From Allocoprococcus sp964646135 (lineage in GTDB: Bacteria; Bacillota; Clostridia; Lachnospirales; Lachnospiraceae), in contig CAZYCT010000038.1 of NCBI GenBank assembly GCA_964646135.1, positions 1 to 19,650 of the forward strand: a DNA stretch of 19,650 nt, in the 5' to 3' direction. Below, one piece after another: positions 5,975 to 12,178 of this stretch. The notes beneath the pieces are model-generated. The model worked only from the letters and a program-made list of their open reading frames with translations, ran no database searches and was not told where the DNA came from. The position numbers and the translations under genes are program-made. The first letter of the stretch is position 1. The number at the start of each line of letters is the position of its first letter.

Positions 5975-7492
5975 ATGAGAACAGAGATTAAAAAAATTGA
6001 TAGAAACAATATAGACGAAGCCGTTATTGAACGGGCAGGTGCAATTTTGCGAGAAGGCGGATTGGTGACGTTTCCAACAGAGACAGTTTATGGATTGGGG
6101 GCGAATGCATTAGATGAAGAGGCAGCATTGAAAACATATGCGGCAAAGGGACGTCCATCCGATAATCCGTTGATCGTGCATATTGCGAGAATGGAAGACC
6201 TAGAAGGTATTGTGACAGAGGTTCCAGATGTAGCGAAGCGTGTTGCAGAAAAGTTTTGGCCAGGACCGCTGACGATGATTTTTAACAAAAACGAGAATGT
6301 TCCACTGGGGACAACTGGTGGGCTTGACACAGTTGCGGTGAGAATGCCGGATGATGAGGTGGCCAGAAGAGTCATTCTAGCTGGTGGAGGCTATGTTTCT
6401 GCGCCAAGTGCGAATACTTCGGGACGCCCAAGTCCAACAACAGCCCAGCATGTTGCGGATGATCTGGATGGAAAAATTGATATGATCATCGATGGCGGAA
6501 GTGTGGAGATTGGTGTGGAATCTACAATTCTTGACATGACAGTTACACCGCCGATGATTCTGCGTCCAGGCGCCATTACTGCGACCATGTTAAGTGAGAT
6601 TATTGGGGAAGTTGCAATTGATAAAACGTTGCTCAATAAGGATAGTAAAGAAGCGCCAAAAGCGCCGGGAATGAAGTATCGTCATTATGCTCCAAAGGCA
6701 GAAATGTCTATTGTGAATGGGGTAAGAGAAGATGCTATCTGGGCAATTAGGCAATTAGCGTACATACAGGAGCAGCAGGGAAAACATGTCGGAATTATTG
6801 CGACAGATGAGTCCTGTGCAAAGTATCCACGTGGAGTGGTAAAGAGTATAGGATCGCGTGAAAATGAGAAAACAGTTGCAAGAAATTTGTACAGATTGCT
6901 GAGAGAGTTTGACGAAGAGGCGGTCGATTGTATTTACAGTGAGGCCTTCTCTGAAGATGGTATTGGGACTGCAATCATGAATCGGCTTGGTAAAGCGGCG
7001 GGGCAGCATACGATTGATGCAAAGCAGGTTATCGAAGGACAGAAATATAGAAGAATCATCTTTTTAAGCGAGAGCGGCGACTGTCGTGCACCAATTGCTG
7101 CGGAACTTTTTAAACGGCAGGAGACTCGGTACGAATACGAAGTTTTTGCAAGAGGTGCGGTAGTGTTATTTGCAGAACCGATGAATCCTCGCGCGGAAGA
7201 ACTGCTGAAAAAACAGGGGATAGAATTACCTGGATATCAGACGGTTGGTCTGGAAGAAGTGCAAAGTGAGCACACATTAGTGCTGACGATGACCGGAACT
7301 TTGAAACAGAAAGTGCAGGAGGAGCATGTGGATTGGAAAGAAGTCTATACGCTATCTGAGTTTGTGAATGAGTCAGAAGAAATTGGGAATGTATATGGAC
7401 AATCGCAAGAGACTTATGAGCACATGTTTGCACTTTTGCAAAGTTATATATTTAAACTGGTGCAAAAATTAGAGGTTGAAAGCATTATATAA
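5975..7492 (+). CDS. Threonylcarbamoyl-AMP synthase (Sua5/YwlC) fused to an inactive LMW phosphatase domain
   Basis: This 505-residue protein has three parts. The YrdC-like catalytic domain (about 1-205) has FPTETVYGLGA, KGRPSDNPL and SAPSANTSG motifs; it makes threonylcarbamoyl-AMP for the t6A37 modification of ANN-decoding tRNAs. A Sua5 C-terminal domain follows the linker APGMKYRHYAP (about 215-345). The last part, about 360-505, aligns with low-molecular-weight phosphatases of the Wzb/YwlE type. There the P-loop reads S365-E-S-G-D-C-R-A-P, with serine where the nucleophilic cysteine belongs. The usual DP general acid near the end reads N472-V. The phosphatase domain is therefore predicted inactive. 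In Bacillus the ywlC and ywlE genes are neighbours, so a gene fusion is plausible. The start is uncertain: ATG at 5975 or 5966, neither with a ribosome binding site at good distance. Confidence 0.9.
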   Translation: MRTEIKKIDRNNIDEAVIERAGAILREGGLVTFPTETVYGLGANALDEEAALKTYAAKGRPSDNPLIVHIARMEDLEGIVTEVPDVAKRVAEKFWPGPLTMIFNKNENVPLGTTGGLDTVAVRMPDDEVARRVILAGGGYVSAPSANTSGRPSPTTAQHVADDLDGKIDMIIDGGSVEIGVESTILDMTVTPPMILRPGAITATMLSEIIGEVAIDKTLLNKDSKEAPKAPGMKYRHYAPKAEMSIVNGVREDAIWAIRQLAYIQEQQGKHVGIIATDESCAKYPRGVVKSIGSRENEKTVARNLYRLLREFDEEAVDCIYSEAFSEDGIGTAIMNRLGKAAGQHTIDAKQVIEGQKYRRIIFLSESGDCRAPIAAELFKRQETRYEYEVFARGAVVLFAEPMNPRAEELLKKQGIELPGYQTVGLEEVQSEHTLVLTMTGTLKQKVQEEHVDWKEVYTLSEFVNESEEIGNVYGQSQETYEHMFALLQSYIFKLVQKLEVESII

Positions 7493-7500
7493 TTTAGTAC

Positions 7501-7530
7501 AAAAAGCATTTCGAGAAAGAAATGCTTTTT
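7501..7530 (+). terminator. Terminator after the Sua5 fusion gene
   Basis: A perfect 12-bp stem pairs AAAAAGCATTTC (7501-7512) with GAAATGCTTTTT (7519-7530) around a 6-base loop. The stem ends in a T run. It separates the Sua5 gene from the pilus locus. Confidence 0.88.
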
Positions 7531-7571
7531 GTTAGTTTAACGCAAAACCAAATTGAAACGAAGAAAATATG

Positions 7572-7600
7572 TGGACAAATAAAATTTTAGGGTCTATAAT
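7572..7600 (+). promoter_or_regulatory. Main promoter of the Tad/Flp pilus operon
   Basis: TGGACA (7572-7577) and TATAAT (7595-7600) are separated by 17 bases. Transcription should begin near 7607. No other good promoter was seen within the tightly packed genes up to 15976, so this one probably drives the whole cluster. Confidence 0.72.
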
Positions 7601-7606
7601 TCGTTT

Positions 7607-7787
7607 TACAAGAAAGACATTGTGAGAATCAAAAAGCATATTTACGGAAGTTATGTAAAAGTAATTTTCGTGTCTTCGGGAATATGACGATATTCCCATT
7701 TGAGCCAATCGGCTAAATATCAACGAACAATTTAAAAATTAAATAGTGAGAACGAATCACTAGAAAGGAGTAAGTGAAGGATAAGTA
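7607..7787 (+). other. Leader of the pilus operon with hairpins
   Basis: About 180 bases lie between the predicted transcription start and the first ribosome binding sites. They include a perfect 8-bp hairpin GGGAATAT-GACG-ATATTCCC (7678-7697), a short AGCC-AATC-GGCT hairpin (7703-7714) and a TAGTGA/TCACTA hairpin (7744-7762) that abuts an AAAGGAG sequence (7764-7770). No T tract follows the first hairpin, so it is not a simple terminator. The conserved GCAAA-type core of the c-di-GMP-I riboswitch was looked for and is absent. Its role is unknown. Confidence 0.4.
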
Positions 7788-7822
7788 ATGAGATATTAAT
7801 ATGTGATTCCGAAGAAGCATAC

Positions 7823-8752
7823 GTGAAGAAGCTTGCGGAGATATTGCTGTTAAAAAAAGAAGTGACAGCGGGAGTGCGAACCTGTTCGTCGCTGGATTTT
7901 GTGGGAAAAACACTGGAAATAGCGAATGTCAAGGTTTTGTTGATCAGTGATGAAGTACCATATGAGGAAAGAAAACGGTTATTTGCAGGAAAGCGAATTG
8001 TGTTGACAAAAGATCGTTGTGCAGATTTGGGAACAGAAGAAACAGAATTGATGAAGTATCAATCGATTGATAAACTCACAGAGGTTATCGTACAGGCTTT
8101 TTTTGAAAATTCATTTCAATTGGCAAAGCGGGGAGGACACCGTGGAACGTTAATTGGAATCTATTCACCAGTACATCGCATTGGAAAAACGACATTTGCT
8201 CTTAAATTAGGAAAAGAGTTATCTGAGGAAGAAAATGTATTGTACATGAATTTGGAGACGTATGCAGGAATAGGGGGATATTTTCGAGGAAAAGAGATGC
8301 AGGATTTATCCCATCTTTTGTACTATTCTAGACAGGAAAATGACGCGATAGGAGTTCGCATTACATCGATTGTCCAGCAGATGGGGAATTTGGATTATGT
8401 GCCGCCGATGAAGATGGGAACTGATCTGAAAACAGTGAGTATGCAGGAGTGGAAAGCATTGTTTGAAAAATTGTCGGAACAGAGTATCTATGAAAGTATC
8501 ATCATTGATATAGGAGATTCTGTACAGAATATTTTTGAAATGCTGGAGATGTGTGATTGGATTTTGATTCCTTTTGCGGATGATGTATATGCCAAAGCTA
8601 AGATGCAGCAGTGGAAATACACATTGAACATGCTGAAGATGCAGGAATTAGAATTGAAGAGTATTTATGTAAATATGAAGAAGTCTGTTCGGCAAGCAGT
8701 GGCAGACGTGGTAGAAGAACTAAGAGATACAGAAAGTGTGGATCGATGTTAA
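7823..8752 (+). CDS. TadZ/CpaE-like P-loop protein, first gene of the pilus operon (5' end probably frameshifted)
   Basis: The open frame from GTG 7823 gives 309 residues: a receiver-like N-terminal domain (about 1-100), then an ATPase domain of the ParA/MinD superfamily seen in TadZ/CpaE proteins that place pilus machinery at the cell pole or septum. The P-loop reads SPVHRIGKTT (GKTT at 121-124), lacking the signature lysine of ParA/MinD (KGGxGKT). A Walker-B-like IIIDIGD is near residue 230. The coding frame clearly extends upstream of 7823 (ILICDSEEAYVKK), giving the missing first strand, but has no start codon there. The natural ATG at 7788, with AAGGA 6 bases before it, is one base out of frame. 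The last codons overlap cpaF by 7 bases (ATGTTAA). Weak ATPase activity or none is likely. Confidence 0.78.
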   Translation: MKKLAEILLLKKEVTAGVRTCSSLDFVGKTLEIANVKVLLISDEVPYEERKRLFAGKRIVLTKDRCADLGTEETELMKYQSIDKLTEVIVQAFFENSFQLAKRGGHRGTLIGIYSPVHRIGKTTFALKLGKELSEEENVLYMNLETYAGIGGYFRGKEMQDLSHLLYYSRQENDAIGVRITSIVQQMGNLDYVPPMKMGTDLKTVSMQEWKALFEKLSEQSIYESIIIDIGDSVQNIFEMLEMCDWILIPFADDVYAKAKMQQWKYTLNMLKMQELELKSIYVNMKKSVRQAVADVVEELRDTESVDRC

Positions 8753-10029
8753 ATCTAGAGGAGCTTCACGGAAAAGTTCTGAATAAGATGGATCTTACAA
8801 AAGAACCGACGGATGAGGAACTGCAGGATTTGATTTATGAGGTATTAGAGGAACAGTCACAGATTCAGTTTATACCTTTGGATGAAAAAGCTGCTTTGGG
8901 GAAGGAAATGTTTAATGCTTTGCGCAAGTTGGACATTTTGCAGGAGTTGGTTGAGGATAAATCAATAACCGAAATAATGATAAATGGGATTGAGAATATA
9001 TTTATCGAAAAAAATGGACAAATTGAGATTTCTGAGAAGCGATTTATTTCAAGAGGAAAGTTAGAAGATGTCATTCAGCAGATGGCAGCAGAGTGTAATC
9101 GAATTGTGAATGAAGCATCGCCTATTGTTGATGTCCGCTTAAAGGATGGCTCCAGAGTTAATATCGTATTGCCACCGGTGGCGTTGAATGGTCCGATTGT
9201 CACGATAAGAAAGTTTCCGGAAGAAAGAATCAATATGGAACGACTCATAGAATACGGATCCCTTAGTAGAGAAGTTTCTGAGTTTCTCATATTGATTGTA
9301 AGAGCCAAGTACAATGTGTTTATCAGTGGTGGGACAAGCTCTGGGAAAACGACGTTTTTGAATGCATTGTCAGATTATATTCCTAAGGATGAGAGAATTA
9401 TAACTATCGAAGACAATGCAGAACTTCAGATAACAACATTGCCGAATCTGGTGAGATTGGAGGCAAGAAATGCGAACCTGGAGGGCGAAGGCGAGGTGAC
9501 TATTCGTCAATTGATAAAAGCAGCTCTCCGAATGAGACCAGATCGCATTATTGTGGGAGAAGTCCGCGGTGATGAAGCGATTGATATGCTGCAAGCTTTT
9601 AATACAGGGCATGATGGTTCTATTAGTACAGGGCATGCCAATAGTCCCCAGGATATGTTGAACAGGTTAGAGATGATGGTGCTAATGGGAATGGAGATTC
9701 CACTATCAGCAGTGAGGAGGCAAATAGCTTCTGGAATTGATATTTTGATTCATCTCGGAAGACTTAGAGATAATAGTCGAAAAGTTTTAAAGATTATGGA
9801 GGTGCTTGAGTATGACCAAGAAGGAATCATACTTCAGCCGCTATTTACCTTTCAAGAAATTGGAGAAGAAAATGGAAAGGTTAAAGGGAAATGGCTGAAG
9901 CATAAGGAACTTGAGCATACAGAAAAGCTATTGGCATCAGGAAATCTCTCAGAAAGAGAAATTGGTGGCAATGGGAAAAAGTATATGCCTGCAGATACTG
10001 ATTGTGATGTTGTTTTATGCGGATATTAG
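8746..10029 (+). CDS. cpaF: CpaF/TadA-type pilus assembly ATPase
   Basis: This 427-residue secretion ATPase powers Flp pilus assembly at the cytoplasmic face of the membrane. The N-terminal domain (about 1-150) is followed by the hexameric ATPase core. Walker A is GGTSSGKTT (195-203), the Asp box is IITIEDNAEL (about 218-227), Walker B is DRIIVGEVRG (266-275, with glutamate E272) and the His box is TGHDGSISTGHANS (about 288-301). All catalytic residues are present. The start codon ATG 8746 overlaps the TadZ-like stop, indicating coupled translation. The frame continues 59 bases into the tadB gene, adding a roughly 20-residue tail (from EIGGNGKKY) that does not look like the family's usual end. 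The gene name follows the Caulobacter nomenclature. Confidence 0.93.
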   Translation: MLNLEELHGKVLNKMDLTKEPTDEELQDLIYEVLEEQSQIQFIPLDEKAALGKEMFNALRKLDILQELVEDKSITEIMINGIENIFIEKNGQIEISEKRFISRGKLEDVIQQMAAECNRIVNEASPIVDVRLKDGSRVNIVLPPVALNGPIVTIRKFPEERINMERLIEYGSLSREVSEFLILIVRAKYNVFISGGTSSGKTTFLNALSDYIPKDERIITIEDNAELQITTLPNLVRLEARNANLEGEGEVTIRQLIKAALRMRPDRIIVGEVRGDEAIDMLQAFNTGHDGSISTGHANSPQDMLNRLEMMVLMGMEIPLSAVRRQIASGIDILIHLGRLRDNSRKVLKIMEVLEYDQEGIILQPLFTFQEIGEENGKVKGKWLKHKELEHTEKLLASGNLSEREIGGNGKKYMPADTDCDVVLCGY

Positions 10030-10660
10030 AATGATAGGATTATTGATTCCTTTTGGCATATTATATTTTCAGCGCTGTATGAAGAGTATTTTAATCAAGA
10101 AAAAACAAGTTTTTGAACGTCAATTCTATGATGCACTACAGATGATGGAAGCGCATCTCAATGTTGGATATTCCATAGAAAATGCTATAAAAGAAACAAA
10201 AAACGAACTTTTGCTGCTGTATAAGAACTCTGATGTAATTGTGAAAGAATTTGTTTATATGTCTAGGCAATTGAATTTGAACGTTACAGCGGAACAAGTA
10301 TGGAAGAATATGGCTGACCGGGTAAAAATGCCTTCTGTCGATAATTTTGTAACTGTTTTTGTGCAGGCAAAGCGAAGTGGAGGAGATAGCATTTCTATTA
10401 TCAAGACGACAATTCGACATTTGAATGAGCGGGCAGAGGTAAAAGCGGAAATCGATACTATGATTACTGCTAGAAAATTGGAATTTCAAATCATGACTTT
10501 TATACCATTTGGAATCATTGCTTACATGCGGGCAAGCTTCCCAGAATTTATGCAAATTTTGTATGAAACTTTTTTTGGAAAATGTTTTATGACACTATGT
10601 CTTTGTGTGTATTTTTGTGCGTGGAAGCTGGGCTGTAAGATTGTAGAAATTGAGGTGTAA
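9971..10660 (+). CDS. tadB: TadB-like inner membrane platform protein (T2SSF family)
   Basis: This 229-residue protein has two hydrophobic N-terminal segments (about 4-17 and 20-32), a cytoplasmic type II secretion F domain (about 50-175, with QFYDALQMMEAHLNVGYSIENAI and VFVQAKRSGGDSISII) and two C-terminal membrane segments (about 175-192 and 201-220). TadB and TadC form the membrane platform on which the ATPase drives pilin insertion. The ATG at 9971 is preferred since the first membrane segment begins there. Upstream in-frame TTG or GTG codons (9911, 9962, 9965) have no better ribosome binding site. It overlaps cpaF by 59 bases and stops 1 base before tadC. Confidence 0.88.
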   Translation: MGKSICLQILIVMLFYADIRMIGLLIPFGILYFQRCMKSILIKKKQVFERQFYDALQMMEAHLNVGYSIENAIKETKNELLLLYKNSDVIVKEFVYMSRQLNLNVTAEQVWKNMADRVKMPSVDNFVTVFVQAKRSGGDSISIIKTTIRHLNERAEVKAEIDTMITARKLEFQIMTFIPFGIIAYMRASFPEFMQILYETFFGKCFMTLCLCVYFCAWKLGCKIVEIEV

Positions 10661-10661
10661 G

Positions 10662-11921
10662 ATGAGAAGAACTGGAGTGGAGGGTTACAAACCGTCTAAA
10701 AAGGTTCTTGCGCGAAGCGGGATGGCTTTGGCAGGAACAGTGATATTGGTTCTGTTAATTCGAATTTACGAAGGAAATCCTGTTGAAAAAATCACTAAGA
10801 TTGAGAGAAATGGGTATGGGGAAGGAGTGAAAAGTGAAGAATTATGCGTGCAGATAGAAGGAGAAGAGGAGCAAGTGGTAGTTCTGGAAATTTCAGCTCG
10901 TGCTTATTCGGATGAAGAAATTGAAAAATTGTTTTCTAAAGCAGCACAAGAGCTAGAAAAACTTATGCTGGGTACAAATGAAGATTTTTTGCATATCACA
11001 GAAGATTTATATCTACCGAATGGATTAGAAGGATATCCGTTTCAAATTCTTTGGCAGTTTTCTGATTATGATGTGATAGACATGAATGGAAAGATAAAGC
11101 AGGAACAATTAAGAGAAATGGAGTTGGCGAATCAGGGCGTAGCCGTGTCTGTTCATATAACGTTAAGGTATGAACAGAATGAACAGACTTTTGATGTTGG
11201 TTTGGTGATTTATCCAAGTCAGGAAGATGAATTGACGATTGAGGAAAAAGTTTTGGAGTCTGTGACCTGGATTAATACAGAATCAAAAGAAGAAAAGTAT
11301 ATGGAACTTCCGAGCAAGATAGATGGAAAGAAAATAGTATGGCTTAAGAAAAGAGAGCCGCAGGAGATAGTTTTGCTTGTGATAGGAAGTGCGATTAGTG
11401 TTCTTTTGATTGGTTTAGACCGGCAGAAGATTTTGGAAGACCAAAAGGAAAAAAAGGAACAGATGTTATTTGATTATCCAGAGATAGTCAGTCAGATCAT
11501 CATTCTGATGGGAGCAGGAATGACCGCTAAGAATACATGGAGAAAGATGACAGAGGACTATCAAGAACAAAGGAGAAATTCAGGAAAAATTCGTTGGGCA
11601 TATGAAGAAATGGAATTTACGTTAAAAGAAATGAATAATGGAATACCAGAATTAGAGTGCTATGAACGTTTTGCAAAAAGATGTGATCTAATGCCCTATG
11701 CAAAGCTGGGGACACTGCTTGCTCAAAATTTGAAAAAAGGGACAAAAGGTCTCTGGGTTCAGTTGGAAATGGAAGCCAAGCAAGCAATGAATGATCGAAA
11801 AAATCAAGTGAAACGTTTGGGAGAAGAAGCCAGTACGAAATTGTTGCTGCCGATGTTGCTTATGTTGATCGTGGTGATGATGATTGTAATTGTGCCTGCG
11901 TTTCTATCAATACAGATGTAG
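10662..11921 (+). CDS. tadC: TadC-like platform protein with a large extracytoplasmic insert
   Basis: This 419-residue protein is longer than ordinary TadC (about 300). A basic N-terminus and one membrane segment (about 21-36) lead into about 190 residues outside the membrane. A second membrane segment (about 235-252), a cytoplasmic T2SSF domain (about 270-390) and a final membrane segment (about 394-414) follow. The T2SSF part is recognisable from FDYPEIVSQIIILMGAGM. In the outside domain, the stretch 127-187 (ILWQFSDYDVIDMNGKI and then alternating strand residues to VGLVIYP) has the spacing of the 'atrophied' bacterial Ig-like domains often found in Firmicutes surface proteins. The start is supported by GAGGTG at 10652-10657, 4 bases upstream. 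The T2SSF part is firm; the Ig-like fold is inference. Confidence 0.82.
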   Translation: MRRTGVEGYKPSKKVLARSGMALAGTVILVLLIRIYEGNPVEKITKIERNGYGEGVKSEELCVQIEGEEEQVVVLEISARAYSDEEIEKLFSKAAQELEKLMLGTNEDFLHITEDLYLPNGLEGYPFQILWQFSDYDVIDMNGKIKQEQLREMELANQGVAVSVHITLRYEQNEQTFDVGLVIYPSQEDELTIEEKVLESVTWINTESKEEKYMELPSKIDGKKIVWLKKREPQEIVLLVIGSAISVLLIGLDRQKILEDQKEKKEQMLFDYPEIVSQIIILMGAGMTAKNTWRKMTEDYQEQRRNSGKIRWAYEEMEFTLKEMNNGIPELECYERFAKRCDLMPYAKLGTLLAQNLKKGTKGLWVQLEMEAKQAMNDRKNQVKRLGEEASTKLLLPMLLMLIVVMMIVIVPAFLSIQM

Positions 11922-11939
11922 TGTGGTGAGAGGTGAAAG

Positions 11940-12140
11940 ATGGGTAAAATAGTGTGGCATTTTTTGCAAGTAAAAAAACAAGTAAAAGAAAATTTGAATA
12001 ACAATAAAGGAATGTCAGTTGTCGAAGTGATTCTAATTTTAGTCGTTGTGATTGGGTTGGTTATCATTTTTAAAACACAATTGACAAATTTAGTAGAATC
12101 TATTTTTACAAAAATAACCAGTGAAAGTGCAGGAATTTAA
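11940..12140 (+). CDS. Flp-type (type IVb) major pilin
   Basis: This 66-residue pre-pilin has a 23-residue polar, Lys/Asn-rich leader that ends in NNNKG. The predicted cleavage is between G and MSVVEVILI, with the required glutamate at mature position 5. A hydrophobic helix (about 25-46) follows, with a short polar tail. This matches the Flp1 family of small type IVb pilins. The prepilin peptidase at 14447-14860 is the probable processing enzyme, and the TadB/TadC/CpaF genes upstream would assemble it. AGAGGTG at 11929-11935 is the ribosome binding site. It is the likely main structural subunit because it is the shortest pilin and lacks an extra domain. Confidence 0.88.
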   Translation: MGKIVWHFLQVKKQVKENLNNNKGMSVVEVILILVVVIGLVIIFKTQLTNLVESIFTKITSESAGI

Positions 12141-12146
12141 TTCCTG
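12130..12146 (+). terminator. Hairpin over the pilin stop codon, possible attenuator or 3' stabiliser
   Basis: CAGGAATT (12130-12137) and AATTCCTG (12139-12146) are perfectly complementary and overlap the pilin stop codon. Only a loose T-rich run follows (ATTTGTTTTAG). It could partly stop transcription or protect the 3' end of pilin mRNA, giving more pilin than downstream proteins. No full terminator is present. Confidence 0.4.
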
Positions 12147-12178
12147 AGATTTGTTTTAGAAAATGAAAGTGTACAGAT

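Noticed and set aside
7622..7687. Possible 21-codon leader peptide from GTG 7622 in the pilus leader
   Set aside because: There is no convincing ribosome binding site, no runs of regulatory codons and the frame ends inside the main hairpin. It is within chance expectation.
7607..7787. c-di-GMP-I or guanidine-II (mini-ykkC) riboswitch in the pilus leader
   Set aside because: The GCAAACC/GACGCAAAGC core of the c-di-GMP-I class is missing. The perfect hairpin has a GACG loop and not the paired ACGR loops of guanidine-II, and no second such hairpin is present.
8611..8745. Longer N-terminus for CpaF starting at 8611
   Set aside because: The extra residues lie in another frame of the TadZ-like gene, and the ATG at 8746 that overlaps its stop codon is the typical coupled start.
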